NCBI RefSeq assembly: GCF_000091045.1
Contig: NC_006687.1
Coordinates: 292,501-356,500 of the forward strand
Source of the DNA: Cryptococcus deneoformans JEC21
Lineage: Eukaryota > Basidiomycota > Tremellomycetes > Tremellales > Cryptococcaceae
Direction of reading: 5' to 3'
Length of the DNA: 64,000 nucleotides
Position numbers and translations under genes: made by a program. The notes under the pieces are model-generated. The model made no database searches. It was not told the origin of the DNA and saw only the letters and a program-made list of their open reading frames with translations. Positions 45,112 to 55,880 of this stretch are shown here, piece after piece; position 1 is the stretch's first letter, and each line of letters starts with the position of its first letter.

Positions 45112-45646
45112 TACATAGGTTCGGAAAAAGAGTTGCTGTAAGTATCTAATATGCAAATTACCGGTCATACCGAGGATCAACGTCGGCGTACTAAGTAAAA
45201 TCAGCACGGATTGACTTCAACTATAACTAACGCTTCGTACATCTTATTTAGCGACTTGTTGAGCCAAAGAATATTGACTGCTGCCCCATAAATGCGGACT
45301 GGAGATGTTGTGTGGTGCTTTATTTATCGGAGTTATGAGATCGATCGGAGTCATGATGACGACTCCGATGGGTTGTTCTGAAATGACGGGATGGCGAGCG
45401 AGGTTTGTCAAGATCCAAGGCTCCAAAATGGCTATGCATCAAGCATCACGCAGAAACGCAACCGAAGTTGGATGACGACATATTTGGCAAGAGATTGACT
45501 GACTGCAACCAAGTCCCCCGCGACCCGATGGTGAGATTACAGTCCCTGAATAGGATCGCCGTGAGCATCGGTGACAACCCCTGCCAAATCCTCATAATAC
45601 TGATAAGTCGACTTTTGTTTTGCTCAATTCATCTATAGCACGGCCA
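45112..45646. other. Intergenic: ARP10 terminator / BWC2 promoter
   Basis: About 535 bp, no supported gene. GATC-rich stretches occur around 45330-45360 (ATCGATCGGAGTCATGATGA), but no light-response or other element is assigned. Confidence 0.4.
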
Positions 45647-47088
45647 ATGTCCCTCCTCGCCGAGTCTCTCGCAGGGGCGAAATATATGGTAGCCACCAAC
45701 GACGATCGCGAATCGTCAACTAATGGTGCCGCCGAGGTGGGTTGCCTTCTCTTCGGGACATCGACAACTCCTCAGTGTGCTATGTTGGGGAGAAGTTTTG
45801 ACTGATTTTCGACGCGTCGTTTCTAACAGTTCCTGCGAAGAAAAAGATGGCCAGAGATATTACTGAAAGAGCTCGTGGGCTCTGCAGTATTTTGCCTCAA
45901 ACCAACGCTCATCCTTGGTAGCCGGCAATATCAGAACGGCGAAGCTTGGAGTTGGAAGGTCCGTCTTCATTCTTACAAGTTGACCTGAACGTCTTGGGCT
46001 CTTACGACGAACCAAATAGATAATCTACAGCTCACCGTCAGTGTACGAGATGCTGGGTCAAAGGCCAGCCGATTTGGAAGGGAGGGATTTCTTTGATCTT
46101 GTCCTTGGTAAGCGCTCTGAACCTTCTTTTTTTCCTTCCCGCTGACGTGTAGCACGAAAGTTGACGACCGTCCTCAACTGCAATCATTCTTCAATAGTCT
46201 ACTCGCACCTCCGCTTCTCAATGTCGAGCCAACTCTTCTTTCCTCTGAAGGGCCCGATACACTTGGCGGAAGTCGGACAACATACATCAGGATGCTCTCT
46301 GCGGCGCCTGGGCCCTCAAGATCAGATTCGAGTTCCAGGTCTAGCAGTGGACAACGCTCCCTCCCTCAATCCAATTATGGCACCCCTGTAGGGCGGATAT
46401 TAGGACCGGTCGTATGGGAGATCAGGGCCCATGCGACCGGTATCGGGGAAGACCTGGGTGAAGCAGCGGGAAATGGGGAAACTTTGCGGATGGCGGCAGA
46501 TGGTACCGTCGTCTCTGCTATTAGAGAAGGCGATGGCAAACATAAAGCCATCTGGCTCATGGCCCGGCAAGTGGGCGAGGGGATGAATGAAGATCAAAAA
46601 TCACTCGAGGCGTTTCTGGAAGTGAAGCTGGAGAATGAGCGATTATTAGCAGAATTACAAGAACTGGAAGAAGAAGTAGGAATGACAGTTGAAGATTCTA
46701 TAAACAACAATCAGTCTGCATCAACGCCATCGTCTCATTCATCGACAGATACTCCACCGGGTGGAGACAAGAATAAGAACAAAGCTGGACGCCCCCCGAA
46801 AACGAACACTCAAGTTTCTGCTTCGGGGCACAAGAGACAAAAGTCTGGCACCGGGGGCCCGGCAGGAGCTTCAGAGGGAGAGACAATGCATGTTTGCGTT
46901 ACGTGCGGAAGAACGGATAGTCCAGAATGGAGAAAGGGTCCTTTGGGTCCAAAAACGCTTTGCAACGTAAGTCTTATTCAATACCAATTGCGTTTGCAGT
47001 TCATTTATGTCAATGTTTGAAGGCCTGTGGACTAAGATGGGCAAAACGAAATTCAACTCACATTCCCAAAAAAGATAAGCAATCTTGA
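45647..47088 (+). CDS. BWC2: White collar-2 type PAS/GATA transcription factor
   Basis: The DNA-binding partner of the blue-light receptor (white collar-1/Bwc1). Five exons (45647-45736, 45830-45958, 46020-46107, 46161-46966, 47023-47088) sum to 1,179 nt, 392 aa. A PAS domain begins near residue 74 ([40 protein letters not shown]) and, after a Ser-rich insert, ends with [11 protein letters not shown] coiled stretch follows ([20 protein letters not shown]). The GATA zinc finger, about residues 345-380, is [20 protein letters not shown] then [13 protein letters not shown], giving C-x2-C, 18 residues, C-x2-C. The final intron splits the finger between TLCN and ACGL. The PAS lacks the flavin-binding cysteine motif, as expected for WC-2. 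In Cryptococcus this pathway controls light inhibition of mating and UV tolerance (known biology). Confidence 0.93.
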
Positions 47089-47895
47089 GAGTAGTATGTT
47101 CGGTTGATCGCTGGGCTACGGTTTGCATAAGAATTCTGATCCACTGGAAAGGACAGAAAGGTTGTAAATTTAGAGGGCTTATAGTGCATAGATGCCTTTA
47201 TTTGTACAGTACGAGGGTAGTCTCTCATTCATCCATGCATGGTTTGCTGAAAAGTAGGCGATTTTGGAACGACCTTTAATAATGGCCGGTGGAACCATGG
47301 TGCCGGGCTCCAAGGATTGCAAAAGAAGAAAAAACCCTTTTTCCACGCAGCAACAGCCTGTCATGAAACCTCTGCACCTCAGCTTCTTCAGAACGGTCGA
47401 TGATAAAAACGATGGTTCCTTCTTTTCCCTTTCATTTGAGATGCATTTAGCTTCATCATTTTTTTCAGTAGCATTCCTGATCAGATCAGAGCACGTAGAA
47501 TTCTATGGACTTTTGTGGATGGATGCTGCGAGCAATCCCCCTTTACTTAGACCCTTGCCGGCTCGTCCTCGGAGTCTTTCCGTTCGGCATCTGTCAACGT
47601 CGTCGTGGACGCAAACAAAGGAAAATAAGAAAGTGGAGGTATTAGCATCATGTTATTACATAATGCAAACATTTGTTTGTTGTCGGATAACGCCGCAACC
47701 GAGTGGGTGGTGGTTGCCGGTGGCCTCACTCTTTCTTGGTCGCGGCTGTGTTGTGTGTCAGCAGGGGCGGGTACGCTTATTTCATTTCGGCCTTCCTAAA
47801 GCGGGTCAACTTGTTCTCGTTATCTGATAATCCCCAAACTTTCCACATCAGCACCTTAGAGCATTTCGCTACCAGTGTATTTGACACTACCCATA
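47089..47895. other. Intergenic: BWC2 terminator / ATX1 promoter
   Basis: About 800 bp. A 187-codon open frame crosses it but shows no protein-like pattern. Contains GGGTGG/GGGGCGG-type G-rich blocks near 47703 and 47763. No copper-response element is assigned. Confidence 0.4.
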
Positions 47896-48356
47896 ATGGC
47901 TGCTGTAAGCCCTTCTTTTCCGTCTTGTCGAGTTTGTTGATCAGCTGCTAATGACTGAATAGCCTGGAACCATCATCACTTCTACCCCCGGCGCTGTTCC
48001 TGCGGGTCCCGCTTACCAATACAGCGTCAAGATGACTTGTACTGGATGCTCCGGTGCCATCAACAGGGTCTTGGGGAAAAATATTACTGCTCGTGAGTTG
48101 GAATCCGTCGAGCTGCGGGTGCTGGATTGAAACAGCCCAGTTAGATTATGCGCGGGGCTGACATATTCCCACCATTGATCTGATAGCCAATGCCTACCAT
48201 ATTTCCCTTCCCAAGCAGCTTGTTCTCGTCTGGGGTCCTTCATTACCTCCTTTTGAGACTGTCACAGAGAAGATTGCCAAGACGGGGAAGACCATTAACG
48301 CCAAGGAGGTCATTGAGGACGCTAGCACGTTGCCCCCGCTCGAGGCTGCTGCCTAG
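47896..48356 (+). CDS. ATX1: Copper chaperone ATX1
   Basis: A small cytosolic carrier that passes Cu(I) to the Ccc2 ATPase for loading multicopper oxidases such as ferroxidase and laccase. Three exons (47896-47904, 47963-48092, 48187-48356) sum to 309 nt, 102 aa. The heavy-metal-associated domain includes YQYSVKMTCTGCSGAINRVL, with the MxCxxC copper site. It then has HISLPKQLVLVWGPSLPPFE and TVTEKIAKTGKTINAKEV. It is longer than yeast Atx1 (73 aa) by an N-terminal APGTIITSTPGAVPAGPA extension and an Ala-rich end. The first exon holds only three codons (ATG GCT GCT). Confidence 0.92.
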
Positions 48357-48482
48357 GGTGGCTTGTGCGCGGAACGAATATGCATGTGTGTACAATACAA
48401 CATGACCGAAAATCTGTACTATGAGACATCTAGTAGTATGGAGACAATTTCCTGAAACTTCCGTTCATTTCTACTCATACCC

Positions 48483-49637
48483 TCAATCGAGACCATGGTT
48501 GGCCTTTTCTTTTTCCCACTCTTCTTCCTTTACGATCTGACTCTTTCTCCATTCATGGACTCCCACCTGCTCCTGACTTATAATCTCACGCTCTTCCTTC
48601 TCCAGTAATCTTTCTTCGTCGACTTCTTCGGCAGAAAGACCCACACCTTCTCCAGATGCCACCACTTCAAACTCTCCTTGCAAAGCTGCACCTCCGCGAC
48701 TAAGGATGGTAGGGTCATCAACAGCCTCAGTCATGGCCTTGACGACATTAACGTCGTTGGCGTCAGAGAAATCGGTGGCTGCAGAAGACGGCGAAGATGC
48801 GATCGAAACAGAGCTAGACGTGTCTGCGTCGTCCCCGCAGCCGCAGTCATATGTTTCGTCTAACGTGAGACAGTCAAACTCCGGCTTGCCTAAACGAGCA
48901 TTTACTTGATTATGCACATGACAAAGCCAGAGACTAGCAGACTTTCTGGAAGACGTCTGCGAGGGAATTAGCTCGGGCCGGGAAGAATCGGTTGCATTGA
49001 GTGCCACTGAGATGTACACTTACTTGAGGGGGATATTCTTTCAATAGCTTTTGGAACTCTTGAGCACATTCTCCACAAGGATAAAGACGAGAGAAAAGAT
49101 GAAAGTAGGATTTAAGGGCTAGACGATCGTCTTCAGTCGGTTCCTAGACTACAGTTAGCTTGAGGGTCTGTGCGGTCGCGCTGGGTACACTGAAGAGGGC
49201 TAGACTTACATCGGGATAGCGAAGTGTCATGAGGTGCAGCACTCTCCAGGCCGCTCTTCCCAGCTCAGCCCTGCTTATCGGTCAGTATGGATACTGGCAG
49301 GACGTAGATGGGATACATACTTGGCAGTGGCATTTCCCAGCTTGGGCATGATCACGCCGCCGTGAATCACGTCATCATCCATAGCCACACTCGCATCTTT
49401 TTGAGTCAATAGTTCCTCTCCCCATGCCCGCCCCTCTTCATGCTCATATCTTGCGAAATCCGGCTTCACCGGTTCTCGCCAATGTTCGCTATCTATTCCT
49501 CCTGCTTGCCATTCTCCTGGAGCGGGTAGGCGCTCTTCGGACGGATAGAGAAGGTAGAGGGTCGGCACTATTACGATAAAAGCACAGAGGAGGGCAAGAC
49601 GCAGTATTCGAGGGATATGAACCAGAGGACCAAGCAT
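48483..49637 (-). CDS. ERV2: ER FAD-linked sulfhydryl oxidase (ERV2 type)
   Basis: Makes disulfides in the secretory pathway by passing electrons from thiols to oxygen through FAD. The start at 49637 (MLGPLVHIPRILRL) leads into one hydrophobic segment (LALLCAFIVIVPTLYLLY), a signal anchor. The Erv/ALR core is ELGRAAWRVLHLMTLRYP, SYFHLFSRLYPCGECAQEF with the active CGEC, SLWLCHVHNQVNARLGKPEF (the HNxVN FAD-binding motif) and DCLTLDETYDCGCG, a shuttle-like Cys cluster. The C-terminal half is an acidic, Ser-rich tail (VSIASSPSSAATDFSDAND, EEVDEERLLEKEEREIIS) ending KANHGLD, longer than in yeast Erv2. TGA is at 48483-48485. The membrane anchor and motifs favour ERV2 over mitochondrial ERV1. Confidence 0.9.
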
Positions 49638-50442
49638 CTCTAAGGTCCTGTGGAAGAAGGAATTGTCTGGTAAATCACTACCGGAATAAAATACAGGTTT
49701 TTACCGTGATTAATGAAGAGATCTTGGTACCTTATTTGAGTGATGGAAGTGACAAAGGGGAAGGCGGGGAGATAAAGCACCACCTGATATGGGTAACAAA
49801 GAAAAAGAGTGTACGTCGGACGAAACTGAGCTGCTGAAAGAAACGTGAACCACGGTGCGTTCCTGATGGCGCCCGCTGCCGCCTCTGAACTTCTGGCGGG
49901 GAATGAATCAAGGAGGAGGCCGGAAGACAGAAGCGAAAAAAAAAGAAAAAAAAACCCGGAAATTGAAAATCATTTTTCGACAAGAGCTCGGTCGTGACTG
50001 GGGTTTGGCTTCTCTATTGAGGCATGTATACATGGTGCCGGACAGAGGGCAGAGTAATGACACATACGCGCAATGATGTTATACTTACAATAATGTTATA
50101 TTTACATGCAGGGATGGTCTGTCACTACGCACGGTCTTCAGTCGCGTCGAGCGATCAGGCGGGCACACGTAACGCTCCATATGCTTTTGTTGTTCCTTTG
50201 CCATTTAGACAATCGCATTATAGACATCACTTCCCATTAATAACATTACAATTATATTATTCTCTCTCCCCAACGCCCCGCCTCTCCCGTCTCCACCGCC
50301 CCGATAATCTCATCTCCTCTCTTCTATCGAAAGTCAGCGCGTCGAGCTACTCTGGCAAGTTCTCCACACGTTCGTCCCATCTCTAGCAACTAATAATATC
50401 TTCCACCACCTAGTATCTATCTAATTCCTCCTCATAGTAGCC
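49638..50442. other. Divergent promoter region (ERV2 / Ser-Pro-rich protein)
   Basis: About 800 bp with no supported gene. An A-rich tract (A9-G-A8) lies at 49937-49954, and AT-rich repeats (ATGTTATA, twice) lie at 50074-50102. The right part is CT-rich, typical of a 5' UTR. Confidence 0.45.
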
Positions 50443-53400
50443 ATGGTTCCCCAACCAGAACCCGTCTTCTCAACATCATCCAGCCCGGAATCGTCAAATC
50501 TACCAAGCTCAGACTCTCATCCTTCGGTCTATTCGCTGCAAAGCCATTATACGGAGACCGGCGAGGGCACAGAGGTCAGCGATGGTGATTCCCCACCGGC
50601 TGAAAATTTGAGTAACGAGGAGGAAAAAGGGAACAACAGCATCGGTGGAAAAAAAGCGCCTGAAATCTTCGTTGATGAAGGTGAAGATGAAGTTGAGACA
50701 GGAACTCTTCAAGATGAATATCGGGCAAAACCGTCTTATCCACCACCAAAAAAACCATTAACTCCCTACCAGCTAGCCCGAATAGCCGGCACGTTTGGTA
50801 TCGTTGTTCCCAGTCTTCCCCATCCACCGCCGACTCCAGTGTCCTCAGCTCCTTGCGAAGTCTCGTTGTCGCCATCAACATCTCAAATAGAAAGACAATC
50901 TCCTTTGCGGTCATCTTATCACGCACAGCGCCATTCGCCTTTTCTACTATCGGTCATACCACCTTTAATGCTTCTACCAACCGCGGCTGTTGCACTTACT
51001 CCCCTAGAAATTAGAAAACGAGAGAGAAAATGGCGTAGAGGCACTTTAATGCCCCTCCAACCTACATTGGGTGGGATGTTGCTGTGTATCGCGCGAGAAT
51101 ATGGTCTGCCATCAACAAGCGGAATTCACGTATATCTCGTCCTCAACTCTCTTGGCTCCCTACCCAGAAGCTCCGATCCTCCTACTTTTTCGGACAGGGG
51201 AGAGGAGAGCGACGACGAGCCCGATGGCCCTCGTGTATCGAGTCAAACTTGGTCAACCCTCTTCTCAACCTACCTAGTCCAAAGTTCTGCCGCTAGTAAC
51301 ACTTCACGTGCGCCTACGCCTTACCAAACGCCTGTCAAGAATGGAGAAAGGGAAGTGCCATTCTTTACTAGTCCCCTTGGCCAGCGTGGAAATTTTGCAA
51401 AAGCTGCGCCGAAAGGACATAAACAAAGCTTGTCGTTGTCTACTCTTGCTCCTGTCTCTCATAAAACGGGTCATTCCATGGACTCTACCGTCACAGACAT
51501 CCCCCTTGCATCAACACCCCTCATGCCTCTCACCCCATCCACACCATCAATGTCACCCTTCACAAACCCGATCGTTGGCACCATAGAGTTTGACATTGAT
51601 CTCGAAGAAGCTACATGGTACGAATCATGGAAAAAGAAGGGCGGCGGTAGAAGATGGAAGAAATCTTTGAGGGAAGAGGAGGCACTCGAGAGTGGGAAGA
51701 AGGAGCTGGGTTTAGTCAAAAAAATGGAGGCAACTGAGAACGAGCAGGAACAAAAACCACAATTCCTCAAAGAGTTGGAAGCCGCAAGAGTTCCTAGTCC
51801 TGCTCCCTCAAATGAGCCTGTTTCTGAGTACATGTTCCTTGAGGAGGACGAGTCGCAAAGTACAAGTACTGGTCAAGAGTCAGATACCGTACTCGAACAC
51901 GACGCAGAGATCTCAAATGTGGTCAAATTACTCGATGCGCAAGGGGTCAAACGTGAAGACCTTTTGCAGAGCCCTATCCAGCTGGGTTGGAGCAATGAGC
52001 GCAGTCCGGACATTGGGCCGAGTCCTGTTGTAAGAAGAGTCCAGGAGGTTTTGGATAAGAGGTGGAGTGGATTAGTCATGTCAGAACAGCTCGATGATCT
52101 TGAAAAGAGTAAGAGCAAAGCTCTCCTTAGATTTTTTAAAACAATGCTAATTTGTGACAGTTATGAGACGACTTTCTCCTCGGGAGATCCACTTGACGTC
52201 ACCACGATATATGACGCCTCGTACCGCCCAAAGAATCGCTAGTCACGACATTAATGAAGATCTTCCCAAGATGTCAAACGCAAGGGATTTGGGTCGAAGT
52301 CCATTAGCACCTGTGGCAGAGTTGCGAACACCCAGCATGGACGTTAATTCAGATTCCGGGTCCGATTATGGAGATGAGGAGACCCATGAGACGTATGAGA
52401 CACGCGAAAGTATGTCATCACGAGATGAAGAAATGGAAGACGGGCGACCTACGCCCCAAAACCGTCAAGACGCTTGGCCCACGTTGCCCCGCCATTCCCC
52501 CGCCTCGCTTAACGATTCTAATCTTTCTTCATTTTTCCATCACCCCAACTTCTCTGCACCTCGTACCAATCAGTCGCCCTCCTCGGAGACTCTTAAGCGT
52601 ATGGAGGAAGCCAACGAACCTTCCAAGCCAGCCGAAAGTCGAGAATGGGTTCCTCGCCGTCCCGCTCGACCACCTAGCCCAAGGCTTGAGCAGAATGGAA
52701 CTCTGTCTCACGCTTTGCCGGACGAGTATGTTGATATTCTCAAATCTCCTCGCTCACCCCCACCAACTGGCCGGGCAAGCCCTTCGACAAGATCGTTTAT
52801 GTCTCCAGGCCAAGAAGATGGGAGGAAGAGGAGTGGGGTTGGTGCGCTGAAGGGTTTGAGGCACCAGATGAGTGCTGTAAATCTCAAATGGCGATCCGAA
52901 TCCAGCCAAGGTCAAATGACATCGCCCGCTGCGCCCAGCGGTGCTGGTTTGACTTCGCCTGCCGAGTTTGGTATCCTTTCTGAAGATGCTGATCATCTTT
53001 CACCTGAAAATGAATCACGCTCGTCCAGCCTTCCATTACCACCCAAGGTGGCCAGTAAATTCGCCAGCCGTATCCTCCACCCTACCTTTGCCTTCCGTCG
53101 CAACGAAGATTCCTCCTCGTCCAAGCCTGGGCATGGTAGACGCCATCCATCGCATGACGGGCCGATTCAAATATCGGAAATTTCAAGCCCGATTCCGTCA
53201 ACATTCAGACATACCAGGAGCGGATCGTTGGCATCAACACTGCCCGAGAGCGCAATATTACCGTCGCATTCTATACAGGCCGTCCATTCAAGGCAGGGCT
53301 CCTTGCCTCACGCTACCCCTCGTCAACCGTCACACTTTCCTCATCAACCTCAAACACCCACTACCCCAGCTAGCCCCGCCAGCCCACGTAGTGTGAGAAG

Positions 53401-53575
53401 AAAGCCTGTCCCCAGCATGAGCAATAGCGGAAGTACTACGAAAGATGCTACTTTGAGTGTGAATATGGGCGGTCCAGGAGAAGGAATAAAAAGCAGTCTG
53501 AGTTTGGGAAGTGTAGCCAGTTTTGTTTTAGAGGATCCGCCCAAGGGAAAGAGAGGATTAGGCTTGGCAATGTAA
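50443..53575 (+). CDS. Large Ser/Pro-rich protein of unknown function
   Basis: Two exons, 50443-52108 and 52161-53575, with a 52-nt GTAAGA..CAG intron, give 1,026 aa. No catalytic domain is recognised. The only compact conserved-looking piece is PKKPLTPYQLARIAGTFGIV near residue 105. After it come LEIRKRERKWRRGTLMPLQP and TLGGMLLCIAREYGLPSTSG, followed by WESW-like and Lys/Arg-rich coiled stretches (WYESWKKKGGGRRWKKSLRE). The second half is almost wholly Ser/Pro/Arg low complexity (RPARPPSPRLEQ, SPPPTGRASPSTRSF) and ends GKRGLGLAM. Many SP/TP sites suggest regulation by proline-directed kinases; this is inference. The compact region could mark a fungal-specific family. Confidence 0.8.
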
Positions 53576-53809
53576 ACCCGGATTAAGGGAGGTGGGGGCA
53601 AGTGGAACGGATAGATGGAGGCGGATCTTGAAACTGTAACCTTTTGTATTGGACATAATCATACCCTGTACATTTTATACCCCTTAGCATCTAGTTTTGG
53701 TACTTATTCATAGTATGAGTTGCGGTTGGCAAGCCAAGGTCTTAGACATGTACCCACGTGTTTTACCATACAACTATTGCTTGCTGTCTATTATCTATAC
53801 ATCTAACGT

Positions 53810-55100
53810 CTATCGTGATCTGTTAATCTCATGGGGATAGAAGAGCTTGATTGTGTTTTGCCATATTTGCTCGGCCAACTCCTCTATGGGTATTCCTTTG
53901 ACAGAGGCAACAACATGGGCAATTATGCCAATCTTATTGCTGCAATCAGCATCTTGTATGGCTGATTCGTAATCAGATATCCTTACCTCGGCAGGTTCCA
54001 TTCTTCCCTTTACACCCAACCCCTCCTTCCACTTATCAGCTTTGCTGACTTTTTGAACAGCTAGATGGGAGTCTTTGGGAGGGACGTAGGCGGCAGAAGC
54101 GTGAGATGCTGTGGGAGTGCACCAGGGAGCATCTGATAACGTCATGCAAATGAGCCTCGATCTTAGTGCAGCCAAGATTCAATCACCCACCGGTCTCCAA
54201 TAGAAGCCTGTCAAGAGGTATTTGCTTGATGACTTCGAGATTGTCAGCCGTCTTGAGAGAGCAGCCATTCACGCCAATGTGAAGGCCCATGTTCACCTAA
54301 TGCCCATACCATGAGCTCATGTCTATTGATAAAGGGCAATGTACTGACCAGCTCCGTCATCTCCTCCGCAGTCCCCGTAAAACTATGGGCGACACCTCCT
54401 CCCCATTCGGTGGTCCAGCCAATCTCCTTCATTATCCTCATGAGATCAGTATGTGACCCACTTGTTCGAGAGTGCAGAAAGAGAGGGAGTCGATACTTCT
54501 TTTGGAGAAGGAGGAGTTCTGGAAGATGGGCAAGCTGAGTTTTTTGAGGGGAATAGTGAAGCCTGTCGTAATCTGCGATTATCTCAGTCAGTGCTTAATT
54601 GGGAGCTCAGAGGAGGTAAACATACCTAGACCTATTTCACCAATAGATATAATTCTTTTGGAACCTCCTTCGCCAAGGTCTTGATCGATGAGATCGGTCA
54701 ACTCCTTGAGATATCCTTCAGCACCACAAGGGTGCTTATCCATTTCGCAGGTCGAAGTTGGGTGAACACCGGCAGAGCACTGCAGATCTGTATGCTGATA
54801 TTTATATTTCTGTAATGCGTTAAAATGTTCAGATGACTCACCAAACTCCTTAGCCATCTCCAATGCATCTTTGGACTCCTTCAAGCTCGTGCCGGTAATT
54901 AGAATCTTTTCAACGCCCTTGGCCTTAGCTCTCTCGATAACGGCCTTAACATCGGCTTCATGTTTCTTTCGTCCGCCATATTTGCCTTGAAACATGGGAT
55001 CCGTGAGATTCACTGCGATGTCTGCGGAAATCATCAAGGGTAAGCGCCACAGAAATACGAAGCGACGAAGGAATGCGAGACACCAACCCGCGAACCGCAT
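53810..55100 (-). CDS. TatD-family DNase
   Basis: A metal-dependent hydrolase of the amidohydrolase fold, linked in yeast to DNA breakdown in apoptosis. The spliced start [20 protein letters not shown] (ATG at 55100) has the N-terminal metal site, with Asn replacing the usual H.H pair as in eukaryotic TatD. Next come [53 protein letters not shown] with the key Glu, [32 protein letters not shown] and LLLETDAPWCTP, the final metal-binding Asp. The C-terminus includes [22 protein letters not shown] at 53810-53812. MPKMRFA from 55109 is an alternative, longer start. Confidence 0.92.
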
Positions 55101-55880
55101 CTTGGGCATCTGCCGGAGAATTCTGGTGGAAAAGTAAATGGCGAGTGCTGAATAAACGTTTTAATAGTGTCTATAGGCTATTATATGGATTTGTGGCTAG
55201 CAAAGTAAGTGACATAGACGTTTGGTACGTAGATGAGTATATCAATAGAATACGAAATGGCCGAAGTGGAGGTTGCTTTTCCGAGGAGTTGCTTCCGTTC
55301 ATTGATTTGCCTGCGTACGATGAGCAGATGACTCTTCCGTCCCTACGGTACGTACACCTGCAGCATTTTGTCCTGTTCCCACAGTCTACAATGCCTGTCA
55401 AGACATGATTCGTGTCTCCTACCAGGTCACACCGCATCTCCAGAGTAATCTCTGTCATTCTCCACCTTCCATTCTGCGTTCCGTCGGTGTATCTTGATAT
55501 CGTTCACAAAAAGGTTACACTCGCGCGGCATCAACATGTAACAACAAGGCTTCAAAAATCATTAATGAGTTCAGAAGAACGTAACTGTAGTCAAACCTTC
55601 AAGGCCAGCTCCGATTCCGACAAAAGATTCAATCCCCAGTGGCAGGCCGATCCATACTGGATATCCTTTCACCAATAATGACAAGCTTCGGTCCTTTGTC
55701 AGTCTCAAACGATTTAACTTTCTTTTCATGGATGTTACCATTCGGTCTTCGAAGCCAGTGCAACTATATAGACACTGCGGATGAAGAGTGAGGGATCTTT
55801 TGAATCCGACCTTTCTGTCTTTCCCTCATACCCCCCTCGCTATTTTGTTGTCACTCCAAATCTTTAGCCAGAAATCTAAA
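55101..55880. other. Intergenic / divergent promoter (TatD / ABC transporter)
   Basis: About 780 bp. A 111-codon frame at 55073-55408 overlaps the TatD start region and shows no family features. A short TATATAGAC element lies near 55766. No gene is called. Confidence 0.4.

Noticed and set aside
47264..47827. Plus-strand open frame of 187 codons in the BWC2-ATX1 gap
   Set aside because: Composition is random-looking, no motif or plausible splice partner, and it lies in the ATX1 promoter.
55073..55408. Plus-strand 111-codon frame overlapping the TatD start
   Set aside because: Antisense to the first TatD exon and without recognisable features.
55788..55880. Longer ABC transporter start at 55788
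   Set aside because: The ATG at 55881 has a better AAAATGG context and the extra residues read like 5' UTR.
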